This document shows, piece after piece, positions 1-8,416 of a stretch of 50,054 bases of DNA. Position 1 is the stretch's first letter. The number at the start of each line of letters is the position of its first letter. The stretch is from NCBI RefSeq assembly GCF_937884665.1, contig NZ_CAKZYF010000164.1, positions 1-50,054 on the forward strand, given 5' to 3'. Source of the DNA: an uncultured Allomuricauda sp. (GTDB taxonomy: Bacteria > Bacteroidota > Bacteroidia > Flavobacteriales > Flavobacteriaceae). The notes under the pieces are model-generated. The model was not told the origin of the DNA and made no database searches. It saw nothing but the letters and a program-made list of their open reading frames with translations. The translations under genes were made by a program, and so were the position numbers.

Positions 1-2110
1 AGCCCACGAAGATAAAGCTATCCGCAGCTGGAGTTATTGCGCGTCTATCAAATACCCCATTTGCGTTGGGTGTATTGGCGTATTGATAGTTATTGATATT
101 CTCGAATCCCAAGATGTTATTGACCGAAATGAAAAGTATCTTTTGTTGGTCAATAAGATAGGACCAACTGAAATTCACATTGTTCAAAGCTCTTGTGGTC
201 TCTCCTAAAAACGCAGTAGTATTTGGATTATCATAGGGCCTTCCAGAGTTGTAAACATAGGATAGCCCAATCTGAGAGCGTAAATCTTCCACCCAGTATT
301 TAGTGACCAAAGAAAAATTGTGTCGTGGAGCAAAGTTGGGCGTAGCCAAGTCCCTAAAGTTTCTATAATCCCGTTCGGTGTTCAAATAGGAATAGGAAAT
401 CCAGTAATCCAGGTTGTTGATACCATTGTTATCCCGCCAAAACACATCCAAGCCGGATGCATAGCCCCTACCGTCATTTGTGAATTCGGATTCAAACTGG
501 GGTAATTCGGTATTGAATTTTACCAAATCATCATAATCTTTATAATAAGCTTCGGCAATAAAGGTTTTGCCATCATCCTTGTAGTTGTAATTAAAGATAT
601 AATGTGATGTTTTTTCGCTGTCCAAAACGGGATTAAACCGTAATATGTCATTCTGCGGATTTTGATAGTAATCGCCATAAGCTAGGGAAAATTGTCCCTT
701 TTCCCCAGGTTTATAGCCCAATGATACCCTTGGTGCAAAAGAATAGGCATCAATAATACTGGTACGTTCTGCCCGTAGTCCCAATTTTAGGGCCAATTTA
801 CTGCTGAAGAAAATATCGGTTTCCGCAAAACCGGCCCAAAGCCTGTCATCAAAGTCATTATTGGCTTCAAAGCCCATATTGTCCAAAAACGTTTCGTCGT
901 ATTTTTTTAAAAAGAACTCTGAACCCAGGGTAAAATTGAAACGGTTGCTGAATACCTTTTTGACTTTTACTTTAAAATGTGTCGCCGTTTCACTCGCGTC
1001 CACGGTATCGTCCTCCAGACCGATATTATTGGCATCCCAAGATATGGCAGCCCCGGAAGATAAAGTCCAGTCAGTTTCAAAAAAATATTTGTACGAGGTA
1101 TTGAAATAGAGATTGCTATTGGTCAATCGGAACCTTACAAAATCATCAAAATTGATGTCTTCCTGTTCAATATCAAGATTGGCGCGATTAAAAGCGGTGT
1201 ATACCTTTAAAGTACTTTTATCTCCAATGTTACGAAAAACGGATTCCCCGGAAATGGACTCATAGGGGCTGTTCCATCGAATTCCTTGTGTAGAGGGTAT
1301 CAAAGCCTCATAAGGTGAAAAATTAATATAATTGGTGTTCAAGCTTAACGAAGTCTTCCCCCATATTTTCGTATGTCCAATTCCACCGCCTACCGACATA
1401 ATGGAAATATCCGTTTTGTCCTGATCAGGAAGGTCAATGGTATTTAAAAGGAGTACGCTGGAGAGCGCCTGACCATATTCGGCGGAATAACCCCCTGTAC
1501 TAAAACTGATTCCTTTGAACAGGAATGGGGAAAACCGAGCACGGGTCGGGATGTTGTTCGGAGTGGCATTAAAAGGCTGAAACACACGAAGTCCATCGAT
1601 AAATAGCTGGGTTTCATTGGCATCGCCCCCTCGTACAAACAATCTTCCATCCTCATTTATTGAGGTGGTGCCCGGCAGGGTTTGTAGCGCGGCCACAAAA
1701 TCCCCAACAGCTCCAGCGGTCGTCACAATATCCAAAGGTTTCAAAACAGATACCTTGGAGTTGTCCCCCGCCTCAAAAGTACCCGCGGTAAGTGTAACTC
1801 CCGAAAGTGAATTGATGGCATCCTTAAGTTGAATGTTCAACGCGTTTAAATAAGACACGTCCCCAACTTCGTAATGTGGTTCGTACGAAATCATGGAAAT
1901 CACCAAGGTTTGTGTTCCTGTTTCAGAAGTCTCAAAGCTAAACTGACCGCTCTCCGAGGTAGAAGCACCATCGTATGTTCCTTCCAAATACACGTTGGCC
2001 CCTGCAATAGGATTGTTCTTTATGTCAGTTACCGTGCCGGATATTGTAGTTTGAGATGCTAAAATATGTACGTTGAGAAGAATTAAGAAAAGGAGGATCG
2101 CGTTTTTCAT
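1..2110 (-). CDS. TonB-dependent receptor, 5' part (runs off left edge)
   Basis: The reading frame starts at the ATG at 2110 and stays open to base 1, so the C-terminal part of the barrel is missing. It begins with a signal peptide (MKNAILLFLILLNVHILASQ), followed by a carboxypeptidase-regulatory-like domain (SGTVTDIKNNPIAGANVYLEG, about residues 22-105) and a plug domain (LPGTTSINEDGRLFVRGGD, with the GGYSAEYGQALSSV segment). This is the arrangement of Bacteroidota outer-membrane receptors that import a ligand with energy from TonB-ExbBD. It lacks the siderophore-receptor look of the receptor at 25.2-27.5 kb, so the substrate is unknown. The divergent DUF2141 gene shares its 209-bp upstream region, which carries LytTR-like repeats. 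Confidence 0.9.
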   Translation of the reverse strand, partial: MKNAILLFLILLNVHILASQTTISGTVTDIKNNPIAGANVYLEGTYDGASTSESGQFSFETSETGTQTLVISMISYEPHYEVGDVSYLNALNIQLKDAINSLSGVTLTAGTFEAGDNSKVSVLKPLDIVTTAGAVGDFVAALQTLPGTTSINEDGRLFVRGGDANETQLFIDGLRVFQPFNATPNNIPTRARFSPFLFKGISFSTGGYSAEYGQALSSVLLLNTIDLPDQDKTDISIMSVGGGIGHTKIWGKTSLSLNTNYINFSPYEALIPSTQGIRWNSPYESISGESVFRNIGDKSTLKVYTAFNRANLDIEQEDINFDDFVRFRLTNSNLYFNTSYKYFFETDWTLSSGAAISWDANNIGLEDDTVDASETATHFKVKVKKVFSNRFNFTLGSEFFLKKYDETFLDNMGFEANNDFDDRLWAGFAETDIFFSSKLALKLGLRAERTSIIDAYSFAPRVSLGYKPGEKGQFSLAYGDYYQNPQNDILRFNPVLDSEKTSHYIFNYNYKDDGKTFIAEAYYKDYDDLVKFNTELPQFESEFTNDGRGYASGLDVFWRDNNGINNLDYWISYSYLNTERDYRNFRDLATPNFAPRHNFSLVTKYWVEDLRSQIGLSYVYNSGRPYDNPNTTAFLGETTRALNNVNFSWSYLIDQQKILFISVNNILGFENINNYQYANTPNANGVFDRRAITPAADSFIFVG

Positions 2111-2148
2111 GACTTTTCGTTGTTTGATGAAGCGAAATTGGTACAAGC

Positions 2149-2250
2149 CCGAATGGTTTTCCAATAAGGATTACCGAATTGTGGAAATGTGACGATGAGT
2201 TGAAAAAAAATTTTTGGTCTACAATTCAGTTCTGAAAAACTACAGTTCGG
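2149..2250. promoter_or_regulatory. LytTR-like repeat cluster between divergent genes
   Basis: On the + strand ACAATTCAG (2221-2229) and ACAGTTCGG (2242-2250) are direct repeats with a 12-base gap. On the - strand ACAATTCGG (2182-2174) and ACCATTCGG (2157-2149) face the TonB receptor gene. The + pair has the form described for LytTR-domain regulators such as AgrA (ACAGTTAAG-type 9-mers separated by 12). The repeats and spacing are seen directly; the regulator family is inferred. Confidence 0.5.
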
Positions 2251-2319
2251 TCAATGGTCGTTTGTCGCTTCGAAAAATTGGGGAATCTTTGGACCATCAT
2301 TAACAACAAAATTTACATT

Positions 2320-2739
2320 ATGAGAACTGTAGCATTAGCCCTAGCATTTTTAATAGTCAACATCGTTGCATACACCCAAGAACAACAAGGTGTGGACATT
2401 ACGGTGGTAGTTGAAAACATTGTGAACGACAACGGTAAAGTAATGGCCTCCCTACATACCGAAGATACTTTTATGAAAGGTCCAGGAGTACAGAACTTAG
2501 AAAGTACCATTGCGGATGGCAAGGTTTCATTTACATTTGAAAATGTAGTGCCCGGTAATTACGCCATCATGGCCTTGCATGATGAAAATGAAAATCGAAG
2601 AATGGATTTTGAATCGAACGGTATGCCCAAGGAAAGTTATGGGATGTCCGGTAATGAAATGAGTATGGGACCTCCTAGTTTCATCGATGCGAAATTTGAA
2701 GTAGCTGCTGAAGATTTGGAATTCAACATTCGCTTCTAA
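2320..2739 (+). CDS. DUF2141 domain-containing secreted protein
   Basis: A 139-residue exported protein. The N-terminus MRTVALALAFLIVNIVAYTQ is a signal peptide, so the start at 2320 is preferred over the upstream in-frame codon at 2254, which would put a hydrophilic 22-residue stretch in front of it. The body has the DUF2141 pattern: a segment on making small changes (NDNGKVMASLHTEDTF), then FENVVPGNYAIMALHDENENRRMDF with the conserved HDEN-N--D motif. The function of this family is not established; it is common beside outer-membrane receptors in Bacteroidota, as here. A near-consensus -7 element (AATCTTTG, 2284-2291) lies upstream. Confidence 0.85.
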   Translation: MRTVALALAFLIVNIVAYTQEQQGVDITVVVENIVNDNGKVMASLHTEDTFMKGPGVQNLESTIADGKVSFTFENVVPGNYAIMALHDENENRRMDFESNGMPKESYGMSGNEMSMGPPSFIDAKFEVAAEDLEFNIRF

Positions 2740-2762
2740 AACGTTACCTCCCCCCATCATAC

Positions 2763-2791
2763 AAACCGTTCCCTTCGTGGAGCGGTTTTTT
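2763..2791 (+). terminator. Rho-independent terminator after DUF2141 gene
   Basis: Stem AAACCGTTCC paired with GGAGCGGTTT (one G-T wobble) around a short loop, followed by a T run. It lies 23 bases after the stop codon at 2739. Confidence 0.8.
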
Positions 2792-2813
2792 GTTTTCCCA
2801 TTTTCAATCTGGC

Positions 2814-2837
2814 ATAATCATAATTTAAAATGATTAT
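2814..2837. promoter_or_regulatory. Inverted repeat upstream of oxyR
   Basis: Perfect 8-bp arms ATAATCAT and ATGATTAT separated by 8 bases, ending 52 bases before the OxyR start. It sits where an autoregulatory operator would be expected; binding is inferred, not shown. Confidence 0.4.
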
Positions 2838-2889
2838 AAATAAAAAATTGATAGTTTTTTCTTATAATTGCTTAAATTTTAGTTCATTT

Positions 2890-3831
2890 ATGACCATTAC
2901 ACAATTACAATATGTTTTAGCCGTCGCAGAACATCGCAATTTCACGCTTGCTGCCGAAAAAAGTTTTGTTACCCAGCCCACCTTGAGCATGCAGGTACAA
3001 AAACTGGAAGACGAGTTGGATATACTCATATTTGATCGTAGCAAGAAACCTATTTCAATTACAGAAGTTGGAAAAAAAATAATAGATCAAGCTAAGAATA
3101 TTGTTGCTGAAGCTGAACGTATCAAGGATATTGTGGACCAGGATAAAGGATTCATCGGCGGGGACTATACTTTAGGCATCATACCAACAGTAATGCCCAC
3201 TTTATTGCCCATGTTCCTAAATACCTTTATTAAAAAGTACCCCAAAGTCAACCTGATTATCAAAGAGCAATCAACTGATTCCGTGATACGCAATATTTTG
3301 GATGGTCATCTGGACGCGGGAATTGCCGCAACGCCCTTGGAAATCGAGTTCATCAAGGAACGTCCGCTTTACTATGAACCCTTTGTAGGCTATGTTCCCA
3401 AAAACCACCGACTTTCCAAAAAGGAAATTTTGAGCACCGAAGATTTGGATGTCAATGATATCCTTTTGTTACAGGATGGACATTGTTTCCGTGAAGGGGT
3501 AATCAATCTTTGCAAAGCTCCAAAAAACCTGCAGGAAGAGCGTTTCAAAATTGAAAGCGGTAGTTTTGAAACCTTGGTGAGTCTTGCTGAGGAAGGAATG
3601 GGTATGACCTTGCTTCCTTATCTCAATACCTTAGAGCTGGATAGTGGTAAAAAAGAAAAATTGAAGCAATTCAACCAACCTTCTCCAGCACGTGAGATAA
3701 GTCTAATCTATCACAAAAGCGAACTAAAAATTCAAATTACCGAGGCACTCCGCGAGGTCATTTCTGGGATTGTCAGAGGCGCCATACGATTTCAGGATGT
3801 AAAGATCATAAGCCCCCTCGCTTATAATTAG
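2890..3831 (+). CDS. oxyR: OxyR, LysR-family hydrogen peroxide sensor
   Basis: A 313-residue LysR-type regulator. The winged helix-turn-helix occupies about residues 1-60 (MTITQLQYVLAVAEHRNFTL, then TQPTLSMQVQKLE). The decisive feature is the redox pair in GHCFREGVINLC: the codons fall at residues 199 and 208, the same positions and spacing as the peroxide-sensing cysteines C199/C208 of E. coli OxyR. It therefore should activate peroxide-defence genes on disulphide formation. An in-frame start at 2830 would add 20 residues that do not belong to the family; the ATG at 2890 gives the canonical N-terminus. No catalase or Dps gene is adjacent. Confidence 0.93.
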   Translation: MTITQLQYVLAVAEHRNFTLAAEKSFVTQPTLSMQVQKLEDELDILIFDRSKKPISITEVGKKIIDQAKNIVAEAERIKDIVDQDKGFIGGDYTLGIIPTVMPTLLPMFLNTFIKKYPKVNLIIKEQSTDSVIRNILDGHLDAGIAATPLEIEFIKERPLYYEPFVGYVPKNHRLSKKEILSTEDLDVNDILLLQDGHCFREGVINLCKAPKNLQEERFKIESGSFETLVSLAEEGMGMTLLPYLNTLELDSGKKEKLKQFNQPSPAREISLIYHKSELKIQITEALREVISGIVRGAIRFQDVKIISPLAYN

Positions 3832-3860
3832 CTCAAAAAAACCTTGCAAGCGAACTAAAA

Positions 3861-3886
3861 AGGGCCGCTTTACAGCGGCCCTTTCT
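3861..3886. terminator. Bidirectional terminator between oxyR and the 66-residue gene
   Basis: Stem AGGGCCGCT / AGCGGCCCT with loop TTAC, flanked by A bases on the left and T bases on the right. It can end both the + strand oxyR transcript and the - strand gene whose stop is at 3885. Confidence 0.85.
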
Positions 3887-4085
3887 ATTTATAGTTTATA
3901 AGAAGTAATGTGGGTTGTAACTCCGGTTTATCCAAGATAAAACCTTGTAACCAGATTTTAAGTTCCTCGATTTCGTTGGGCAAGAGCCTGGAAACCGCTT
4001 TTTTCAATTCTTTTGCAAAGAGTTTGGCATCAAAACTTACCTTTTGAAGGATGGTTTTGGTGTAATCTAACATAGCTCTGGGCAT
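3885..4085 (-). CDS. Small conserved hypothetical protein, 66 residues
   Basis: A short cytoplasmic protein beginning MPRAMLDYTKTILQKVSFD and rich in Lys, Glu and Leu, with helical character (FAKELKKAVSRLLPNEIEELKIWL). It has no signal peptide or membrane segment. I recognise the general MPRxMLDYTKTxLxKVSFD type as recurring in Flavobacteriia, but no function is known. The stop codon is inside the shared terminator region with oxyR. A second ATG four codons in (4073) is the alternative start. Confidence 0.65.
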   Translation of the reverse strand: MPRAMLDYTKTILQKVSFDAKLFAKELKKAVSRLLPNEIEELKIWLQGFILDKPELQPTLLLINYK

Positions 4086-4203
4086 GGAAAATTGCTTATT
4101 TTATTCAATGGTTATGAGTTAAAGTTAAGAAAAAAGCCACTTTTTTAAAAAATGCTGACGTTAAAAATTGAATAATTTCGTGTTAAACCCTTTGTAAAAC
4201 CCA

Positions 4204-5490
4204 ATGCAAAAAGACTATAAAATTCAGTTCAATACACTTAAAATCAGTAGTATACTATTGTATTTTTTAGTGGTGGGTTGCGCCACTTCCCGTTTATCTA
4301 AATTTTCTGACAAATTTGAAAAACCGCCATATGATACCTCCTTTCATGGACTGGTGGTCATGGAAGCCTCTTCTGGGAAAGTACTGCATAACACAAATGG
4401 GGACAAGTATTTTATCCCGGCGAGCAACGTTAAGATTTTTACCTTATTTGCCTCTAAAAAAATGTTGCCGCAAAAAGCTCCGGCCTTAGAGTATGTTTTC
4501 GATAAAGACACTGTTCTTATAAAAGGTACAGGGTATCCCGCAACGCTCCACCCGTATTTTAAGGACAGTACTGTTATTTCCTTTTTGAAAAAACAAAAAA
4601 ACATAACCTTTTATGAAAAGAATGATGAAGTAAAGCGATTTGGGCCTGGATGGGCCTGGGAAGATTATGATACTTATTTTTCCCCGGAAATAAATACTTT
4701 TCCATTATATGGAAATGTATTGACGATATACCCTGACATCAATTCTGAAGTTTTTCCAAATGTTTTCTTGGACAGTATCCATTTCCAAAAAAAATCAGTG
4801 AGAAGAGATGAACGAACCAACCAGTTCTATGTAAAAAGAAGTCAAATAGATACGCTGACCATCCCTTTTATCACTTCACCATCGCTTTCACAAAAGATGC
4901 TTGAATCTACTTTAAACAAAAAAATCTCTCTTTCTGAAAAGTTTCCTGACATAAATAAGCAAACGCTATTGGGGCTGGAAACCGATAGTATTGTCAAGCG
5001 AATGATGTACCGCAGCGATAATTTTTTAGCAGAACAACTTTTATTGATGGCCTCTTCCAAGCTTTCCGATACCTTGAGCGCTACAAAAGCCATAGCACAT
5101 ATCTTGGAAAACGAACTGATGGATTTGGAGAACCCGCCCAGATGGGTGGATGGTTCTGGTCTATCCCGTTACAATTTGTTCACACCTGAATCCATAACTT
5201 ACGTATTGAAGCGACTCTATGATGAAGTTCCCCACGAGGAATTGTTTTCACTTTTTCCTTCCTGGGACAGAAACGGAACCATTGAAGTTTGGAACAATTA
5301 CAAAGGACCCAGATACATTTTCGCTAAATCCGGGGCTATGGGCAATACGTATAACCTGAGCGGTTATCTAAAGACCAAATCAGGAAAGACACTTATTTTC
5401 AGCTGTATGAACAATCATTTTAGAATCCCTACCCAAGCTGTTAGAGATGAAATCGAGTTTATGTTAAAGTCGCTTTGGGCGAAATACTAG
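4204..5490 (+). CDS. dacB: D-alanyl-D-alanine carboxypeptidase/endopeptidase, PBP4 family lipoprotein
   Basis: A 428-residue serine peptidase of family S13 that trims or cleaves peptidoglycan cross-links in the periplasm. The three penicillin-binding motifs are present: SxxK as S74-NV-K77 (PASNVKIFT), SDN at residues 271-273 (YRSDNFLAEQL) and KSG at 375-377 (IFAKSGAMG). The N-terminal hydrophobic segment ends in VVGC26, a lipobox, so it is probably anchored to a membrane. Length fits the family. Its 3' end overlaps the convergent msrA-like gene by 32 bases. Confidence 0.92.
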   Translation: MQKDYKIQFNTLKISSILLYFLVVGCATSRLSKFSDKFEKPPYDTSFHGLVVMEASSGKVLHNTNGDKYFIPASNVKIFTLFASKKMLPQKAPALEYVFDKDTVLIKGTGYPATLHPYFKDSTVISFLKKQKNITFYEKNDEVKRFGPGWAWEDYDTYFSPEINTFPLYGNVLTIYPDINSEVFPNVFLDSIHFQKKSVRRDERTNQFYVKRSQIDTLTIPFITSPSLSQKMLESTLNKKISLSEKFPDINKQTLLGLETDSIVKRMMYRSDNFLAEQLLLMASSKLSDTLSATKAIAHILENELMDLENPPRWVDGSGLSRYNLFTPESITYVLKRLYDEVPHEELFSLFPSWDRNGTIEVWNNYKGPRYIFAKSGAMGNTYNLSGYLKTKSGKTLIFSCMNNHFRIPTQAVRDEIEFMLKSLWAKY

Positions 5491-5983
5491 AGGCCACTTT
5501 TTCTGAGTCGACAAGTTTCGAATACCGCTGTACCAACAGTGTTAGTTTTGGAACTATATACATAGTACAAAATGGTCTTTTAGGATTTGTAAAGTAGTAG
5601 TTGTGAAACCGTTCCTTTGAAGGTTTGAACTCAGCAAATTCCTTAACCTGTGTAATCAAATTACCTTCAAAATTCCTTTGTAGCGAACGTATTATCTCCT
5701 GGCTTGCAGAAAAATCGCTGGAAGTAAAGGTGTAAACAGCTGAACGATATTTGTCGCGAAAAGAATGGTCCGATGTGCTCTTATGGGTATATAGATGAAT
5801 TTCAATTAAATCCCGAAGTCCAATTTTCGCAGTATCATATTCTAGGAGGACCGCTTCTGAAAAGTCCATTGAATTTACTGATTTAATAAACCCTTGGTCC
5901 ACTTGTAAAACTCCTTTCAACGATAAAAAAATTGCTTCGGTACACCAATGGCAACCACCTCCTAAACCCAGCTTTGCTTTCAT
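5459..5983 (-). CDS. msrA: Peptide methionine sulfoxide reductase MsrA-like protein
   Basis: A 174-residue protein with the MsrA active-site region at the N-terminus: GLGGGC11HWC14TEAIF, where C11 is the expected catalytic cysteine and C14 makes a CxxC-like pair. The downstream block HKSTSDHSFRDKYRSAVYTF matches the family region H-PT-x-N-x-Q-xxD-xGxQYRS in shortened form, and HNYYFTNPKRPFCTMYIVPKL matches the C-terminal part. It should reduce methionine S-sulfoxide in proteins. The sequence is divergent, so a specialised substrate is possible. It is convergent with, and overlaps, dacB. Confidence 0.78.
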   Translation of the reverse strand: MKAKLGLGGGCHWCTEAIFLSLKGVLQVDQGFIKSVNSMDFSEAVLLEYDTAKIGLRDLIEIHLYTHKSTSDHSFRDKYRSAVYTFTSSDFSASQEIIRSLQRNFEGNLITQVKEFAEFKPSKERFHNYYFTNPKRPFCTMYIVPKLTLLVQRYSKLVDSEKVASSISPKATLT

Positions 5984-6069
5984 GATACTTTAAGACCGAA
6001 AGGTACTATAATTAAATTGAAAGAACCCGGATAAGAACCCTGTTCCATCAAACAAAACAAGCCTGGATT

Positions 6070-6648
6070 TTAATCAAAAAGGGAGTGTATTTTGGCATAT
6101 TGCAGCAGCATGATGGTCTTCGCATCTTTGATTTCTCCGGAAAGCATCAGCTGCCATGCTTTTGTAAAAGGAAGTTCCAAAACTTCTATGTTTTCGGTTT
6201 CATCTTCGGCGCCTCCACCCTCCCCTATTCTCATGTCATCTTTATATTGACCGGTAAAAAAATAGAGGATTTCCGTTACCGAACCCGGCGACATATACGA
6301 TTCAAAAATCTGCTGTACCTTATCTATTCGAAATCCGGTTTCTTCCTCTACTTCCATTTTAATAGTTTCCTCAGCGTTTCCCTTTTCCAGAATTCCAGCA
6401 CAAGCTTCAATCATCATTCCGTCAGAATTCCCATTTAAGTAGGTGGGCATCCGAAACTGACGGGTCAATACAACTGACCGCTTTTCCAAATTATACAACA
6501 AAATCACCGCCCCATTGCCCCGATCATACGCTTCACGAACCTGGGTTTCCCATTCTCCATCGGCTTTTTGGTATTCAAAAGTAACCCGGTTCAACGTGTA
6601 CCAGTTATCTGAAAGGAGCTCCTTTTTAATATTGCGCACTTTACCCAT
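6070..6648 (-). CDS. nudK: NudK-type GDP-mannose pyrophosphatase (Nudix hydrolase)
   Basis: A 192-residue Nudix hydrolase. The shortened Nudix box AGILEKGNAEETIKMEVEEE, followed by TGF, has the same one-residue-short spacing as E. coli NudK, and the flanking blocks FESYMSPGSVTEILYFF and GGGAEDETENIEVLELPF are also characteristic. The family hydrolyses GDP-mannose to GMP and mannose 1-phosphate. I chose the ATG at 6648 because it overlaps the stop codon of the upstream DUF4406 gene (8-base overlap), indicating translational coupling; starts at 6654 and 6675 are possible. Confidence 0.88.
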   Translation of the reverse strand: MGKVRNIKKELLSDNWYTLNRVTFEYQKADGEWETQVREAYDRGNGAVILLYNLEKRSVVLTRQFRMPTYLNGNSDGMMIEACAGILEKGNAEETIKMEVEEETGFRIDKVQQIFESYMSPGSVTEILYFFTGQYKDDMRIGEGGGAEDETENIEVLELPFTKAWQLMLSGEIKDAKTIMLLQYAKIHSLFD

Positions 6649-7003
6649 CAGCATCCGGTATTTCATCCAAAGCATAGTATACCGCTAAACCCAACCTCTT
6701 TGCGATTTCCACGTCTTTGTCCGCGCCTTCGGATTCACCGGAAATGCGAAATACCGCATCGCATTTGGTCAATATTCTATGGGCCGTAGGGTATTGAATT
6801 TGCTTAAAGATAGCATCTCCAATTTCGTTTGAACCCGCCAGGCGTATCAACGGATTTGCAACCCATTCCCCGATTATGGGAACATGGCCTTTATTAAAAA
6901 TCGGCAGGGCCATAGCTTCCAAACGATCCATATTTTTTTGTATGCGCCTCGGGTCGTTCCCAGTACCGCTTCTATATGGGCCTGCTATTAAAATCATCAT
7001 CAT
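6641..7003 (-). CDS. DUF4406 domain-containing protein
   Basis: A 120-residue protein beginning MMMILIAGPYRSGTGNDPRR, the phosphate-loop-like start of the DUF4406/nucleoside 2-deoxyribosyltransferase-like fold, followed by NMDRLEAMALPIFNKGHVPI, GEWVANPLI and KCDAVFRISGESEGADKDVE. These resemble the base-exchange enzymes that act on nucleosides, but the precise reaction is unknown. It overlaps the nudK gene downstream, so the pair probably works together in nucleotide-sugar or nucleotide turnover (inference). Several consecutive ATG codons (7003, 7000, 6997) compete as starts. Confidence 0.75.
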   Translation of the reverse strand: MMMILIAGPYRSGTGNDPRRIQKNMDRLEAMALPIFNKGHVPIIGEWVANPLIRLAGSNEIGDAIFKQIQYPTAHRILTKCDAVFRISGESEGADKDVEIAKRLGLAVYYALDEIPDADG

Positions 7004-7056
7004 TTTGTACTTTTTCCAAAGAAACAAATTTGCTTTTGCTAAATCCTTAAGATAGT

Positions 7057-7671
7057 TTAAGAGCGAATATTATTCTTTATGGTGCTCAAAAACTCGGGGG
7101 TCACTCCTAAATAAGATGCAATATGTCTTTGCGAAATCTTTTCGGCAATCTTTGGGTACTTATGCAAGAAACCCAAATATCTTTCTTCCACGGTATTCGA
7201 AATCGCCTGCAATACACGTTGTTGCTCCCGAACATAAGCCCTTTGAAACAAAATTCTGAAATACTTTTCCAGCTTAGGTAGGCTTTGGAGCATTTTGTTC
7301 ATAGAGGTCGATTCTATTTCAAAAAGCACACAGTTCTCCAAGGCTTCAATGGAAATATCAGCTGTACGCTTATCCATAAATGCGGCCATATCGGTTATCC
7401 ACCAGTCTTCAACCGCGAACATGACCGTGGATTCCTTACCGTTTGCATTTGTTTGAAACGCCCGTAGACTGCCTCGTTCCACAAAGTAAAACTTCCTGCA
7501 GCTTTCACCTTGTCGCAGTACTACCGTCTTTTTAGAAATCTGATTTTCCCTTATAAAGGCAGATAATGTCCGCAATTCCGAGACTTCCAAATCCACAAAC
7601 CGCTTCATATTTGTATATAAAAGCGAGGTCCTTAAAGGAATGGATTGGAAAAGGGTTTCTTTCTGATACAT
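7057..7671 (-). CDS. Crp/Fnr family transcriptional regulator
   Basis: A roughly 204-residue regulator with an N-terminal cyclic-nucleotide-binding-like beta barrel (KKTVVLRQGESCRKFYFVER, GSLRAFQTNANGKESTVMFA) and a C-terminal helix-turn-helix (SQRHIASYLGVTPEFLSTIK). The ligand cannot be told; there is no cysteine cluster for an iron-sulphur centre. I chose the ATG at 7671 (MYQKETLFQSIPL); an ATG at 7716 overlaps the end of the DUF2461 gene, and MKRFVDL at 7608 is a further option. It follows the DUF2461 gene on the same strand. Confidence 0.85.
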   Translation of the reverse strand: MYQKETLFQSIPLRTSLLYTNMKRFVDLEVSELRTLSAFIRENQISKKTVVLRQGESCRKFYFVERGSLRAFQTNANGKESTVMFAVEDWWITDMAAFMDKRTADISIEALENCVLFEIESTSMNKMLQSLPKLEKYFRILFQRAYVREQQRVLQAISNTVEERYLGFLHKYPKIAEKISQRHIASYLGVTPEFLSTIKNNIRS

Positions 7672-7696
7672 TTTTACGCACAAAAAAAAGGGAGCG

Positions 7697-8350
7697 TCAG
7701 AGGGATGCCGCTTCATTCAAATACCGCCGAAAGGGCAGCATCTCTAAGTAAACCTCAGTGATTTTTTCTTTAAACCGAGGATCTAATACGTCTTCCCGAT
7801 CCAGTTCGTGGACTACGGCAAAGGTTTTGTTCTTCAAGAGGTCGATATGGGGATGCTCTTTTGTAAATCCTTTAGGGGGATTGGTCAGTTTTTCATCTTC
7901 ATAAAGTTCCCCGAAAAGCTTTTCGAAAGAAGGTTTTGTCAATATGGCCTTAAAATCGTCTCCATTATAGTCAATTCCATCCCGAATGCTCCGGAGTACT
8001 TTGGGTTCCGGGCGCCAAAAACCTCCGGCAAGAAAACATTCATTTAGTCCGAGATGAATATAGAAATCCGCAGAATTGGGAGCTTTGTCCAAACCTGCGC
8101 CAAAATGGTCCTTGTACACGGGTTTGTTGGGATGGAACATTAGATTATTGTTGATGCGATTGATTCCCTTTTTACCGGGGGTCGGGTAATACGCATCGTC
8201 CAATTGTGCGATGGTATAGTCCAAATCGTCCAACCAAAGGATCAACTCCTTACGAATGGAGGTGTACCTTTTTCTATGGGCATCCATCCACTCTTTGGTA
8301 TTGTTTTGCTGTAATTCCTCGAGGAAAGCGAAGAGCGCTTCAAAGTTCAT
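7697..8350 (-). CDS. DUF2461 domain-containing protein
   Basis: A 217-residue cytoplasmic protein of the DUF2461/TIGR02453 family. Typical blocks are FLEELQQNNTKEWMDAHRKR at the N-terminus, INRINNNLMFHPNKPVYKDH, ADFYIHLGLNECFLAGGFWR and the C-terminal EHPHIDLLKNKTFAVVHEL. The biochemical role of this family is unknown. It sits directly upstream of the Crp/Fnr gene with a short or overlapping junction. Confidence 0.88.
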   Translation of the reverse strand: MNFEALFAFLEELQQNNTKEWMDAHRKRYTSIRKELILWLDDLDYTIAQLDDAYYPTPGKKGINRINNNLMFHPNKPVYKDHFGAGLDKAPNSADFYIHLGLNECFLAGGFWRPEPKVLRSIRDGIDYNGDDFKAILTKPSFEKLFGELYEDEKLTNPPKGFTKEHPHIDLLKNKTFAVVHELDREDVLDPRFKEKITEVYLEMLPFRRYLNEAASL

Positions 8351-8416
8351 GACACGAACATAACAAAAACCCTTTTAGAATCCTTAAAGCAAAGGAGTAT
8401 AATTTACATTTAGGTC

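Noticed and set aside
6085..6438. 117-residue + strand frame
   Set aside because: Antisense to nudK, whose motifs are unmistakable; its own sequence looks like no protein family.
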